Origin: Thermoguttaceae bacterium
GTDB lineage: Bacteria; Planctomycetota; Planctomycetia; Pirellulales; Thermoguttaceae
NCBI GenBank assembly: GCA_025060325.1
Contig: JANXBW010000035.1
Span: 1 to 40,972 of the forward strand
Direction of reading: 5' to 3'
DNA length: 40,972 nt
Positions 26,687 through 36,143 of the stretch are shown one piece after another. Made by a program: the position numbers and the translations under genes. The notes under the pieces are model-generated. The model was not told where the DNA came from. It ran no database searches and saw nothing but the letters and a program-made list of their open reading frames with translations. Position 1 is the first letter of the stretch. Each line of letters begins with the position of its first letter.

Positions 26687-27481
26687 CTACTTCCGAATAA
26701 AAATAAGAATATCCGTGCTCGCGGAAAACTGTCCCCGTGTTCCCGGTTCGAGCGGAAGGCGGGATGACGGGACATAGTCAAGAAAGAGGTAGGCTTCGGC
26801 GGGCGGTTGCGTCGACAAAAATTCGCCAACGGCCTTTAATACCTGGCAGAATAATACGTCCACGTAGCTTCCCAGGACCTCCGGCTCCACCGGATCAACA
26901 AAAATGAAGCTCATCAGGGCATGGTCGCCCAAGCGGTAGATTCCCTTAAGCGCCAGCACCTGTCGCCCTTCTAATTGGCACCGTGCTACTTTCTGCCAAA
27001 CCCATTTGCCGATCGGAACCCGCGCATAATTGAGCACGTGGACGAGTACGATCCCGCCGGGACGAACTGCACCTAACAGATTCGCCAGGGCGCAACAAAC
27101 CTCGTCCCCATCTTTGGCAAGCGATAATGAATTCCCAAGGCACACCGCCGCATCGAAATTCCCAGGTGTGGGATAAGGTTCGAGAAAGTTCCACAACACC
27201 CATCGGAGCCCCGGTGGCGTGCCGAATTGTTGACGAGCCAGCTCGATCATTTCCGCGTTTACATCGGCACCCTCAACTTCAAGGCCCCAAGAGTGGAACA
27301 ATTGCGCATGCCGACCCGTCCCGCACGCCGCATCAAGGACCCGACGCACCCCACACCTTTCAAAAAGGGCCTGGATAAAGGGTCCCTCCCGCGCAAGGCG
27401 TCTTTCCCAATTGATTAAATCGTCATATATCTTTGGGGGCAGGGTAAAGGTTTTTGCGGCATTGTCCACTTCGCTTCCCAT
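26687..27481 (-). CDS. Class I SAM-dependent methyltransferase
   Basis: A 264-residue cytoplasmic methyltransferase; the target is unknown. The ATG is chosen over an upstream in-frame TTG because AAAGGGA sits nine bases before it. The fold is visible in order: an N-terminal helix region (YDDLINWERRLAREGPFI), motif I VRRVLDAACGTGRHA, motif II acid EVEGADVNAEMIELA, motif IV region NFDAAVCLGNSLSL, post-motif LLGAVRPGGIVLVHVL. The C-terminal beta-rich part contains EGRQVLALKGIYRLGDHALM. A decayed paralogue of the C-terminal half lies about 6 kb to the left. It is divergent from a second, different methyltransferase gene. Confidence 0.88.
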   Translation of the reverse strand: MGSEVDNAAKTFTLPPKIYDDLINWERRLAREGPFIQALFERCGVRRVLDAACGTGRHAQLFHSWGLEVEGADVNAEMIELARQQFGTPPGLRWVLWNFLEPYPTPGNFDAAVCLGNSLSLAKDGDEVCCALANLLGAVRPGGIVLVHVLNYARVPIGKWVWQKVARCQLEGRQVLALKGIYRLGDHALMSFIFVDPVEPEVLGSYVDVLFCQVLKAVGEFLSTQPPAEAYLFLDYVPSSRLPLEPGTRGQFSASTDILIFIRK

Positions 27482-27844
27482 CGCCAAGATTCCCTTTAAG
27501 GCTCAGAGACAACCGCTCCCCTCTTTCTTGCGAGTGCACGGTGGCTAAGGCAAATGTTTTTGGAAGATGCCAAATTCGAATGAAACACGAAATATGCCGA
27601 GAGAACTTACAGGCGGTAGCAACGTCCGGCCCGGATAGCGAGACGCCCAAAAAAAGAATCGAAAGCCAAAAGCCTTCTTTTTGGGGCTAGGGAGTACCAC
27701 TTTCATAGTGACGAATGAGTAAACTTGATCGGCGCGAGACAATTCAAACGCACGCGACGAGTAGGTGAGCGATCGGTTAGGGCCCGCATCAGTGATTCTT
27801 CCCTGTTTTGGATCCCCGACTTTGGGCCTGAACGTCCCAGCGCA
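27482..27844. other. Divergent intergenic region between two methyltransferase genes
   Basis: About 360 bases that must hold both promoters. Near 27664-27688 there is an imperfect stem around AGCCAAAAGCCTTC and TTTTTGGGGCT. No clear -35/-10 pair was found. Confidence 0.4.
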
Positions 27845-28633
27845 ATGACCCGGATAATCCACGCCAATTGGTACGATTTTCCTCAATATTACGACCTTGC
27901 TTTCCGCGACGAGACCAGGGCGGAAGCTGCCTTCTTGCAAGCGGCATTTACCCGCTACGCCGACGGACGTGTGACTACCTTGCTTGAGCCGGCCTGCGGT
28001 AGTGGCCGGCTGGTGCGTGCCCTGGCCGCCAAGGGATTTCGTGTTCTTGCATTCGATCTTAATCAACGGGCCCTGGTTTACTGCCAGCGTCGATTGCAAG
28101 CCAGAGGTCTCCGAGCGACGCTCTTTCGGGCGGACATGTGCCAATTTGCTGTGTCTCAGCCTGTGGACGCTGCCTTTTGCACCTTCGACAGCTTTCGCCA
28201 CCTTCTGACGGAAAAGCACGCCCTTCAGCACCTTAGGTGTATGGCCGAGGCGATTCGGCCAGGAGGTGTTTATATTTTAGGTGTCCATCTCTTGCCCCCG
28301 GACGCCAGTGACGAGTGCGTCGAGCGTTGGCGAGCGCGGCACGGGAGGTTATCGCTGGCGGTCACCTTGCGGGTGCTAAAAGTTGACAGACGCCGTCGGC
28401 GCGAATGGCTGCGGGTAAGCCTCAGGGTACAAAGCCCCCGCCGGGTCGTCCGGATACGTCACGAATTTCCCCTTCGAATTTACACCGCCTCGCAGCTCAG
28501 AAAGACGATCGGCCGCTGTGGGCAATTCGATTTATGCGACACCTTTGACTACTGGTACGAAATCGATCGCCCTAGCCAATTTAATGACGATATGGCAGAT
28601 ACCGTCCTGGTCCTCCGGCGCAAGAGTCGCTAA
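27845..28633 (+). CDS. Class I SAM-dependent methyltransferase
   Basis: A 262-residue methyltransferase, not closely similar to the divergent neighbour. The start is the ATG before TRIIHANWYDFPQYYDLAF, since WYD.P.YYD..F is the usual N-terminal pattern of this methyltransferase group; its ribosome binding site is weak. Motif I is TLLEPACGSGRLVRALAAKG, the motif II acid is VLAFDLNQRAL, the motif IV region is VDAAFCTFDSFRHLL and the post-motif strand is IRPGGVYILGVHLLPP. The C-terminal part is basic (RRRREWLRVSLRV) and ends in TFDYWYEIDRPSQFNDDMAD. The target is unknown. With its neighbour it forms a divergent pair of methyltransferase genes. Confidence 0.87.
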   Translation: MTRIIHANWYDFPQYYDLAFRDETRAEAAFLQAAFTRYADGRVTTLLEPACGSGRLVRALAAKGFRVLAFDLNQRALVYCQRRLQARGLRATLFRADMCQFAVSQPVDAAFCTFDSFRHLLTEKHALQHLRCMAEAIRPGGVYILGVHLLPPDASDECVERWRARHGRLSLAVTLRVLKVDRRRRREWLRVSLRVQSPRRVVRIRHEFPLRIYTASQLRKTIGRCGQFDLCDTFDYWYEIDRPSQFNDDMADTVLVLRRKSR

Positions 28634-28841
28634 GACTCGCCCGCCGCGGGGGACGTTTGCCCCTTGGGGGACAGCACAACGCCTTCTTTGCCACGTTTTG
28701 AACTGACGGGGCTGGCCGAACGAAGTTGTCCTCCCCGCGCAATAAGAGGCGGCAAGAGCTAAGGCAAACTCCGGCGCGGCAAAGTGGGGCGGGTAAAGCG
28801 CCTTCTTCGACCCCGGAACTACATCTGTCAACGATGCGGAG

Positions 28842-30068
28842 CTACGGTGCAAACCCTTCGTTAAAAAGAAGGTACGTTCCGGATTTGCCCGCAACGGCGA
28901 TGTCCGGCTTCTTATCGCCGTTGAGATCGCCGATCGCAATTTGCATCCCCGTACCTACGCCACTGCCAAAGTCGGCAATGGCCAACCGGGTAAACTGCCG
29001 CGTCGACGGATCCCATTTGTAGCACAACAAGGCCGGCGGATCCAAATCGCCGGGATCATGGCCGGCATGAGCCCGCACGCGCTTCCCGGTAATCAGTTCA
29101 GGTTTATTGTCGCCGTCCACATCTTCCCAAACCAAACAATGAACGACAGACCAGCTGTTGTCGATTAGGTGTTCTTTCCAGGTCGTCGTCCCATCTGCCT
29201 TTGGCGGCCCCTGCTCCCACCAGTAGAGGCCATAGTCGTGGGCCTTACCCCAGATGATCTCCCCCCGGCGATCGCCTGTTAAATCCACAACGAGGAAAGG
29301 CACACTTGGGTGCGGCAAAGCAGTCTCCGGGTGGAATGTCCACGGGCGGGCAAACGGGTCACCTTCGGGCCGCTCATACCAGCCGATTTCGGTCGCCAGG
29401 TCCTCCCGCCCGTCGCCGTTGATATCGCCAAAGGCATAACCGTGCCCTGCGCCTTGAGCACCAATGACAATTCTCACCATTTCCGGCGTACCATCTTGTT
29501 TACGAATAATTTTCCCGGAAGAGTCCTTGGCCATCCGCCATACGACGGCTGGAGCCTGCTTCTCCCAGCAGTTGACGAAAATTTCCGGTATCCCATCACC
29601 GTCGAAGTCATGAAGCGCAAACTTTTCGTTTTGGCCCCGGCCTTGAAAGAGCACCCGCCTTTCCCACTTATAGGCTCGCTCAAGACCTTCCTTGCCCGGA
29701 TTACGGAACCAGTAAAGTTCCGGTTCCATCCAGCTGCCGGAGATCACATCGAGCCAGCCGTCACCATCAACATCGTAAATAAGGTCACCATTGGAAGCAT
29801 AGAAATCCCCCATCGTCTGCTCAATGCAGCGAATAGGTCTGGGAATCCACTGTGGAGCCGCGTACCACCGCTCCCCAGCTACCACATCCGGCAGGCCGTC
29901 CCTGTTGATATCGCCAATGGCGCACCCTTCATTAAGATCATGGGCCAGCATGCGTATGCTGAATTTCAGTTGCTTTGACTGCGCCAGCCCTTGTGCCTCG
30001 GTGATCCTGGACGCGCCTCCAATCCCTGCCAAAAGGCAAATCGTCAACAAAGCACATCTTGTCCGCAT
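28842..30068 (-). CDS. Secreted FG-GAP/VCBS repeat protein
   Basis: A 408-residue secreted protein. The ATG at MRTRC is chosen because GGGAGG lies seven bases before it; an in-frame GTG five codons upstream would overlap that site. A signal peptide (CALLTICLLAGIGGASRITEA) is followed by seven calcium-binding-like FG-GAP repeats: DINRDGLPDV, DVDGDGWLDV, DFDGDGIPEI, DINGDGREDL, DLTGDRRGEI, DVDGDNKPEL and DLNGDKKPDI. These fit a seven-bladed beta-propeller of the integrin/VCBS type. Such proteins are expanded in planctomycetes and probably bind or present glycans or mediate protein contacts outside the cytoplasm; no enzymatic residues are evident. It is convergent with the methyltransferase gene. 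Confidence 0.9.
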   Translation of the reverse strand: MRTRCALLTICLLAGIGGASRITEAQGLAQSKQLKFSIRMLAHDLNEGCAIGDINRDGLPDVVAGERWYAAPQWIPRPIRCIEQTMGDFYASNGDLIYDVDGDGWLDVISGSWMEPELYWFRNPGKEGLERAYKWERRVLFQGRGQNEKFALHDFDGDGIPEIFVNCWEKQAPAVVWRMAKDSSGKIIRKQDGTPEMVRIVIGAQGAGHGYAFGDINGDGREDLATEIGWYERPEGDPFARPWTFHPETALPHPSVPFLVVDLTGDRRGEIIWGKAHDYGLYWWEQGPPKADGTTTWKEHLIDNSWSVVHCLVWEDVDGDNKPELITGKRVRAHAGHDPGDLDPPALLCYKWDPSTRQFTRLAIADFGSGVGTGMQIAIGDLNGDKKPDIAVAGKSGTYLLFNEGFAP

Positions 30069-30443
30069 GGCTTTTCCTCCCACTAACGCATGAATGCCAA
30101 ACCTGGACCCTCAACTTCTTAGCCACAACGTGTTGGCCTCGATTATCCACGACGGCCCTCCCAGCAACCGCGTTAGAAGCACAAAACGACGGACAGCGGA
30201 AGCCAATTTCTTAGGCATGAAGGTGGGGATGGCCCTATTCCAAAGCAACGCACGGGTTAGCCTTCCCAATCCCACTCCGGAAAGTACTTTTTAAGGCTGC
30301 AACCGGAACGTCAATAAACTAACGCTGATTGGCCACCGTTGCAACCGGCACACGTTTTCTGGTTAACTGGAAGCGTCAAGTTGGAGACTTCGGAGATCTG
30401 CTGTTCGGCGAGCGCAACCTATGCTGGTACCGGGTTCGTCCAA
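30069..30443. other. Divergent intergenic region
   Basis: About 375 bases that should contain promoters for the FG-GAP gene and the lipase-like gene. CTGCAACCGG near 30297 and TTGCAACCGG near 30339 form a short direct repeat that could be an operator. Nothing else stands out. Confidence 0.35.
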
Positions 30444-31286
30444 ATGCAGCATTCTGGGCAAGAGGTAGCATTCATTCAGGGCGTTTCCGGTCTGCGACTT
30501 CAAACGCTCCGGTGCTTGGCGGCCGGCGCTTCCCCTCTGGCTAGGGTGATTTTCATTCACGGGTTCTTGGAACACTCCGGGCGGTATGAGGAATTCTTCC
30601 GGAAGTTGACCGGAGCGGGGCTAGAAGTTGTGGCCTTTGACCTCCGAGGTCACGGTCGCTCGGAAGGTCCCCGGGCTTGGTTCCGCTCGATGGACGAGCT
30701 TCTTGGTGACCTTTCGAAGGTTGTCAGCTGGGCTTCCGGAGGCAAGCCCGAGCAAAAGCCATTTTTGATCGGACATAGCCTGGGCGGGCTCATTACGGCC
30801 TTGTGGAGCATTGAAAACGCGCCGTCGTGCCGGGGAGTTATCCTCCTGGCGCCGGCCGTTGTCGTCGGTGCTATCCCGGAGTGGATACGCCGGCTGGCTC
30901 CTATTGTGGCGAGCATCCTCCCTTGGGCCAGGATTGTCCGCATGGGAGCCAAAGCCTTATCTCGTGATCCACGCGTTGTAGACGACTTTATGAAAGATCC
31001 ACTTGTTTACCATGGACGAATTCCCACCCGCTCCGGCTATATCATCTTGCACTCAGCGGCTCGGCTGCGGCAGCTCCTGGGAAGAGTAACAGTGCCCTTC
31101 ATGGTCCTTCACGGAAGCGAGGATCGGATCTGCATCCCCACGGGAAGTGCCGAGCTTTTCGCCCGGGCAAGCTCTGTGGACAAAACGTTCCGTCTCTATC
31201 CCGGTCTTTATCACGACCTCCTTCACGAGCCGGAGGCTGGGATGGTGGCCGAGGATATCCTCCGCTGGATTCGCTTTCGTTTATAG
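30444..31286 (+). CDS. Alpha/beta hydrolase, monoacylglycerol-lipase-like
   Basis: A 280-residue serine hydrolase. The oxyanion region is VIFIHGFLEHSGRYEEFF, a strong match to the HG..EHSGRY motif of monoacylglycerol lipases and lysophospholipases. Next come FDLRGHGRSEGPRAW, the nucleophile elbow GHSLGG, the acid in LHGSEDRICIP and the catalytic His in LYHDLLHEP. The start is the ATG of MQHSGQEVAFIQG; further upstream the open frame is not protein-like. The ribosome binding site is weak. There is no signal peptide, so it is probably cytoplasmic. It ends convergent with the oxidoreductase gene. Its likely role is hydrolysis of monoglycerides or similar esters. Confidence 0.9.
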   Translation: MQHSGQEVAFIQGVSGLRLQTLRCLAAGASPLARVIFIHGFLEHSGRYEEFFRKLTGAGLEVVAFDLRGHGRSEGPRAWFRSMDELLGDLSKVVSWASGGKPEQKPFLIGHSLGGLITALWSIENAPSCRGVILLAPAVVVGAIPEWIRRLAPIVASILPWARIVRMGAKALSRDPRVVDDFMKDPLVYHGRIPTRSGYIILHSAARLRQLLGRVTVPFMVLHGSEDRICIPTGSAELFARASSVDKTFRLYPGLYHDLLHEPEAGMVAEDILRWIRFRL

Positions 31287-31357
31287 ATGGGTACCGATCG
31301 GGGATGCCAAAGGTGACCGCTACGTCACTTCCGTCCGCCTTTCCACAAGAGGAAAGA

Positions 31358-32851
31358 TCATCCTCTTCTGGCGGCCATCTTGATCGCTTTGAGCAGCTCA
31401 GCTTCGGGGGAGTTCTTGTAAAAGTCATCCAAGGGATAACATCCGCTTGGCAAGCCATTACGCGGAGCCGTGGTGCAATCGCTGAACGTCCGGCAAATGC
31501 GCTTTGGATCAAGGGGTCGGCCAGCTAAAACGTCAGCCGGCAGATCCCAGTAGCTAAGCACCATTCGCCCCAGTCCGATCGCATCTGCCCAGCCAGCTCG
31601 AAGAACTGCTTGGCCGACGTGGGGAAGATATTCCTGCAAATACGTGTACGCCGACCCAACACACACCACATCGGGTAAAGCTAGTTTGATTTGCCGGACG
31701 GCATCAATTTGTCTTAGGCAACCGAGGAGCGGATCTTCCGGGGGGGCATACGCGTCCGATGGCGGAAAGTAAGCCGGCCGCTGAATGTGCGGGTTGTAAT
31801 AGGGCGATCCTGCCGTCAAGTTGAAAAGCCGAATACCATACCGGTCACGCAAAAGCCGCATAAGTGCGATCGGCTCAGTCAAATCCACGCAAAGCGGTTG
31901 ATCCCGTCGCGCTCCAAAGCAAGGATACGGCGTGGAAAAATCGCAAGGTACTCCTGGACCCGGTTTGCCTGGTTCACTGCGGGCCGGATCCGGCCGAAAC
32001 GGCGGAAAGTCAAACACGGAAAGCCGCACACCGACGAGAAGCCCAGGACACTGAGACTGTACTGCTTCGATGACCATACACAGCCATCGGACTCGATTCT
32101 CAAAATTCCCTCCGAACGGTCCCGGCCGATCGTATGCTGAGAGTGTCTCGTGCCCTAGGTATCCGTGGCAGGCCTTGATGTCGACAAAGTCAAAACCCAC
32201 CTCTTGCGCCAACTTCGCCGCGGCCACGTAATCGTCGACAAGCCGGAGGAGTTCATCGTCGGTCAATACCGGAGCATCATTCCCCGGCCTAATACCCACA
32301 CGGCTATCCAAGAGAGGATGGTGATAAACGATCCGCGGTTCGGGGAGATCCTTTCGATTAGGGCGGCTAAAACGACCCGAGTGGGTAAGCTGCAAGCCGA
32401 CAAGAAGGTCCTCACAAGCGTCCCTGCCGAATCGTTCTTGATGGGCTTCCCGAACCGTACGTAGCAGCGTGAGGAATCCATCGCGATTCTCGGGTCGGTA
32501 GCAAAGTTGATTAGGGTTGGCCCGACCGTCATGCCGAACTGCAACTGCCTCACCACCCCAGATTAGCTTCGCCCCGGAAAGTCCGAAATGCCGCCAACGC
32601 CGAAGCGTCCGCTCCGAAGGCAACCCCGCCAGCGTCCCATCCCATCCTTCCATTGGGTGGATGCAAAAGCGGTTGCCAATCACACGATCCCCCACCCCCA
32701 ATGCCTCAGCCAATGGGGAGTCTTGGTGTGCTGCCAAAGCAGATCGCTCGATCGGCAGAGTCCAGCCAAAATGCTCCTGAGCCAACCCAGTAAAGTGATC
32801 CCAGAAGGCCTCAACGGACCGGAAACTTGCTATTTTCGGATATTCCGACAC
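31358..32851 (-). CDS. Old-yellow-enzyme-family NADH:flavin oxidoreductase
   Basis: A 497-residue FMN-dependent TIM-barrel enzyme. The start is set at GTG (VSEYPKIASF) because AAAGGA lies nine bases upstream; the extra 15 residues before it are basic and not conserved-looking. Family features in order: GNRFCIHPMEGWDG near the N-terminus, LVGLQLTHSGRFSRPN (the QL.HSGR motif), FDFVDIKACHGYLGHETLS (the active-site D.K.CHGYL), and PDVVCVGSAYTYLQ with AIGLGRMVLSYWDLPAD for phosphate binding. The C-terminal Cys cluster ICRTFSDCTTAPRNGLPSGC resembles the iron-sulfur region of 2,4-dienoyl-CoA reductase relatives, but no second NAD-binding domain follows. The substrate is unknown. Confidence 0.9.
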   Translation of the reverse strand: MSEYPKIASFRSVEAFWDHFTGLAQEHFGWTLPIERSALAAHQDSPLAEALGVGDRVIGNRFCIHPMEGWDGTLAGLPSERTLRRWRHFGLSGAKLIWGGEAVAVRHDGRANPNQLCYRPENRDGFLTLLRTVREAHQERFGRDACEDLLVGLQLTHSGRFSRPNRKDLPEPRIVYHHPLLDSRVGIRPGNDAPVLTDDELLRLVDDYVAAAKLAQEVGFDFVDIKACHGYLGHETLSAYDRPGPFGGNFENRVRWLCMVIEAVQSQCPGLLVGVRLSVFDFPPFRPDPARSEPGKPGPGVPCDFSTPYPCFGARRDQPLCVDLTEPIALMRLLRDRYGIRLFNLTAGSPYYNPHIQRPAYFPPSDAYAPPEDPLLGCLRQIDAVRQIKLALPDVVCVGSAYTYLQEYLPHVGQAVLRAGWADAIGLGRMVLSYWDLPADVLAGRPLDPKRICRTFSDCTTAPRNGLPSGCYPLDDFYKNSPEAELLKAIKMAARRG

Positions 32852-33425
32852 TATGATGATTCCTTTTATCGGTCTTCGGTTTCTTGCCCTCACCAAAAAT
32901 TAGTCCCTTCGTAGTGGAGCCCCCCTGAAGCCACTTTGGCCCGGTGAGCAAATTACCAGCGGCCTCCGACTACCGCGGGGCTTTTTAAGTCACACCCAGT
33001 TGCTCGCGGCCCATTTGCCCGCTCTCGAATAGTGGTGTTTAAGCCAGGTAATGTGGAGGGCCTGGCAACCGGTTGAAGCTCTCGCTTAGCCTTACCTCGA
33101 ATAGGGGGGCATTGCCTTCCCTTAAAAGGTATACCCTTGGGCGCTAAATGCCCCTTCAGAAAACCCCATTTGTTCCATCGCGGTCAAAATGTCGGGCGTG
33201 GAAACGTAAGATGTTAAGGGCAAGATACGGAGACTTCGCCCCAAAAACAGTCTTGAAAGGGTCCAACCGCCGCCATACATCATCCGGGGGCCACTTAGGT
33301 CCCATCGGAAGCTGGTATTCCTGGGGCCGGATTGGCTGAAGGCGACCAACCCCTCGGATCAGCGACTCGATCTTTTACAATCGGTTGGGTCTTCCGAAAT
33401 GCCGAATAGTCTAAATGCATTGCAA
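32852..33425. other. Gap upstream of the RNase P RNA gene
   Basis: About 570 bases without a supported gene; a 75-codon minus-strand frame at 33122-33349 has no features. It holds a possible rnpB promoter near its right end. Confidence 0.4.
33385..33412 (+). promoter_or_regulatory. Possible rnpB promoter
   Basis: TTGGGT and TAGTCT are spaced by 16 bases, with a predicted start about 7 bases before the first base of the P1 helix. Both boxes are imperfect, so this is mainly a positional argument. Confidence 0.3.
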
Positions 33426-33888
33426 GCCAAGAGGAGATCGGCGGTGGCTGGGCGGCCGCTGGTTGGCGTTTCGTGGCTGCTTCTGCCATTCAGGCGGTAC
33501 TCGAAGCGTCGGCCAGAGGAAAGTCCGGGCTCCACAGGACACGGTGGTGGGTAATTCCCACCGGCCGCAAGGCCAGGGAAAGTGCCACAGAAACTAGACC
33601 GCCTCCCGATAGGGCCCCAGCCCGTCGGGCGGTAAGGGTGAAAGGGTGAGGTAAGAGCTCACCAGCAAGCCGGGTGACCGGCTTGGCTAGGTAAACCCCA
33701 CCGGGAGCAAGGTCAAGCAGAGGGGAGTGACGGGGCACATAGCCCTGCCGCGAGCTGGTCCGGCTCGCCAGCGACCCTCGGGTAGGCCGCTAGAGGTACC
33801 GGGCAACCGGGACCCTAGATGAATGGCCGCCACCCCCAACGCGGGGTACAGAACCCGGCTTATAGGCCGCCGCCGATCTCCTCTTGGC
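33426..33888 (+). ncRNA. rnpB: RNase P RNA, class A
   Basis: The catalytic RNA that matures tRNA 5' ends. The universally conserved blocks are present in order: AGAGGAAAGTCCGGGCTCC with CACAGG (from 33515), CCACAGAAACTAGACCGCC (around 33586-33604), GGTAAGGGTGAAAGGGTGAG with GTAAGAGCTCACCAG (from 33631), AGATGAATGGCCGCC (near 33818) and ACAGAACCCGGCTTATAG (33848-33865). Ends were set from the P1 helix: the first 19 bases, GCCAAGAGGAGATCGGCGG, pair perfectly with CCGCCGATCTCCTCTTGGC at the end. At about 463 nt it is longer than the E. coli RNA (377 nt). Planctomycete RNase P RNAs are known for extra helices. Confidence 0.95.
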
Positions 33889-33896
33889 GTTTTTTC
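33870..33896 (+). terminator. T tract directly after the rnpB P1 helix
   Basis: The 3' strand of the 19-bp P1 helix is followed at once by GTTTTTT. A long GC-rich helix plus six T would be an intrinsic terminator if the 5' strand of P1, over 400 nt away, can pair in time. Alternatively the T tract is coincidental. Confidence 0.4.
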
Positions 33897-34486
33897 TCCG
33901 TAGTTGCAGCGGAACTGCGCTCGCCCCCGGATTTGCCCCTCTCGTGAGCGCCCCTGCATGCACTCTGTCGGCAGCCACTCTCCGGCTGACATTGGAGAGC
34001 AAAGCGCAAGACCTCGGCTGCCTGGTCCGTCGTTGGCTTCATCTCCCTTGTCCCCGCAGCGCCCCGATCAAGCCCTTCTCTGACCGCGCGCACTTTTCGG
34101 GAAACACTTCTTGAACTCCAACGTGTTTGCAGCTTGCAGGGATCTCGCTCGCGGAGATTTCGTTCTGATCGGCCACTTGCGAAACAGATGCTCGCAGCAT
34201 GGTGGGGAAGCATTCCCTTCCGCCACGAAGTCGGATGCTTCGTCACAACCAGCGGCAAACGCCGCAGGTCTCCACGGATACCACCATTAACGATGATTCT
34301 GGCATAAGAGAGAAACGAACTCGCATAGTCCTGCACTCCGAATTTCGCTACGATGTTCCAGACCGTCGACTAGGAGCCGCAAACCAACCCGCGGCTCGAA
34401 TTGTCTTATCTTTATCTGGCGATCCGCCCAGTCCACCGAAAAGCTAGTTTCCGGAACCGGGCGTGCGCATACTTAAGGGATGATTC
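33897..34486. other. Gap between rnpB and the HEAT-repeat gene
   Basis: About 590 bases without a supported gene. A 158-codon minus-strand frame (33860-34336) overlaps the conserved 3' end of rnpB and is rejected. Confidence 0.4.
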
Positions 34487-35221
34487 ATGGTCGCTTCCCG
34501 CTTGAGGGGGATAATTGTTGCCTTTCAGCTCGCTTTACTTGCTTGCTGTGGCCTTGGATGTAGCCAGCCTGGTCCTTTCGTGAAAGTGCAGCGGTTCTTT
34601 ATCGGAAAGCGTTGGACAGACAAAGTCCCAGGAGTTGTGCCCCCGAGGGAGCGGATACTCGAGGTTCGCAAGCTGGGGCGCGAGTTGGCAGCTGCGGGCG
34701 AGTTTGGCCGGGCGGAAATTGCTCAAAAGCTCCTTGCGGCTTACCAGGCGGAGGATGACCCCAATATTCGCTGGGAGATATTCCGGGCGTTTGGAGAGGA
34801 CCGGTACTCCGAAGCCGAGGCGCTTGTTGAACTTGCATTGCGGGACAGAGATCCCGATCTCCGTTTAGCCGCCTGTCGAAGGTTGGGACGGTGGGGCGGG
34901 CCGGATGCCGTGCGCCGGTTGGCTGAAGTTTTGGCTCGAGACGAATCCCCGCAGGTCCGCCTGGCAGCCATTCGTGCGCTCGGCCAAACGCGAGAGCCTT
35001 CAGCGGCACCCGTGCTTGCGGAAGTGTTGGAGAGTCGTGATCCGGCCTTCCAATACCAGGCGATGGCAGCACTCAGCGAGGTCACCGGGAAAAACTTTGG
35101 CTGGAACGCCGATAAATGGCGACAGTACCTCGCAGCTGCCGGCCTCGCTCCTCATGGTTCGCAACCCGAAACGCCCGCGGTGGCCCAACCCTCTCCAAGC
35201 ACGCCAAATGTCCACCGGTGA
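34487..35221 (+). CDS. HEAT-repeat lipoprotein
   Basis: A 244-residue protein. The start has AAGGGA six bases upstream. A signal peptide ends in a lipobox, LACCGLGC, with a likely lipidated Cys near residue 25. From about residue 60 to 200 there are helical HEAT-like/PBS-lyase repeats, most clearly DPNIRWEIFRAFGEDRYSEA, DPDLRLAACRRLGRWGGPDA, SPQVRLAAIRALGQTREPSA and DPAFQYQAMAALSEVTGKNF. These repeats form a right-handed solenoid for protein binding. The C-terminal tail is rich in P, Q and S. It is probably an outer- or inner-membrane-anchored scaffold facing the periplasm; the partner is unknown. Confidence 0.88.
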   Translation: MVASRLRGIIVAFQLALLACCGLGCSQPGPFVKVQRFFIGKRWTDKVPGVVPPRERILEVRKLGRELAAAGEFGRAEIAQKLLAAYQAEDDPNIRWEIFRAFGEDRYSEAEALVELALRDRDPDLRLAACRRLGRWGGPDAVRRLAEVLARDESPQVRLAAIRALGQTREPSAAPVLAEVLESRDPAFQYQAMAALSEVTGKNFGWNADKWRQYLAAAGLAPHGSQPETPAVAQPSPSTPNVHR

Positions 35222-36143
35222 TTGGCCTGCAACGCGATCCCGCAATTCTCCCTACTCCCCAAAGGTCTATTCCTGGAGCGAGTTGCCAGAAAAGGTGCCT
35301 TCTCCCCTTCGGCCGTGGGGCCGCAGCCCACTCGAGGAATGCTCGAGCCTTCCCTCCCGACGTTCCTTCATTCCGCACGGCATAGAGGCGCTCCCCGGGG
35401 AACATATCGAAACCGCTTCGGCAAAGTAGGAACGCTCCAACAGGCCGAACCGCCCTATGGACCTCGTAAAAAAATACTTTCGCCCACCGCGCCGCCTCTC
35501 AGGGATTACCGTGGGCGAGCTCACGACTCGGCCACCGTGCCGGATCTTAGCAAAAGTCGCCGGCAGATAGGTCTCGAGGGGGAAGCCATCAACCCTCCGT
35601 TGTGATCTCTTCTTGCACACCCGCGGGCCGGGGCCAGCCTCATGAGCTTCCCGAGCGGTTCGAAAGGGATTGTGGTTTGGGAGGGATTGGTGGCAGGGCG
35701 CTTCGGCGCCAAGAGGCCTGGATACCCGCTCGAGAAGTCGGATTCCCCTTTAACGCAAGGGCACGTCGCTTCGGGTAGCGAAGAAGTCTTGGAGGATTGT
35801 AAGGCAGCTCGACGCCCGGAGTAGTTACTTCAATCCTAAATGGCTCCACACGGGAGGGGTAGCGCGAGTACCTGAACCTAATCTCCCGAAATAAAAAGGC
35901 TCGGCTTTCTCTACGACTTTATACCAGCAAGCTGCCTGGCGCTACACTTCCTTTGTGGAGCTATTTGGCCTCCATAACCGCCACGGAGGCACCCAGTTAT
36001 GTAAACAACAAGTTCGGGACCGAGCCGTTTTTTGATACGGCAACCCAAATTCGTGGTTGAGATTTCGGGCGGAAACGCCTAGGATACCGAGGGGAGAAAC
36101 TACGCCGGTTGTTGGAACGGGATACACCGGGAAAGAGCGCCGG
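35222..36143. other. Gap without a supported gene
   Basis: About 920 bases. The open frames (up to 127 codons) have no domain. A GGCGC-TTCG-GCGCC hairpin with an extra-stable UUCG loop lies at 35697-35710. No T tract follows it. The promoter for the diadenylate-cyclase-domain gene should be near the right end, but was not identified. Confidence 0.4.

Noticed and set aside
33860-34336. 158-codon minus-strand open frame
   Set aside because: It overlaps the conserved 3' end and P1 helix of RNase P RNA on the opposite strand and has no domain or ribosome binding site.
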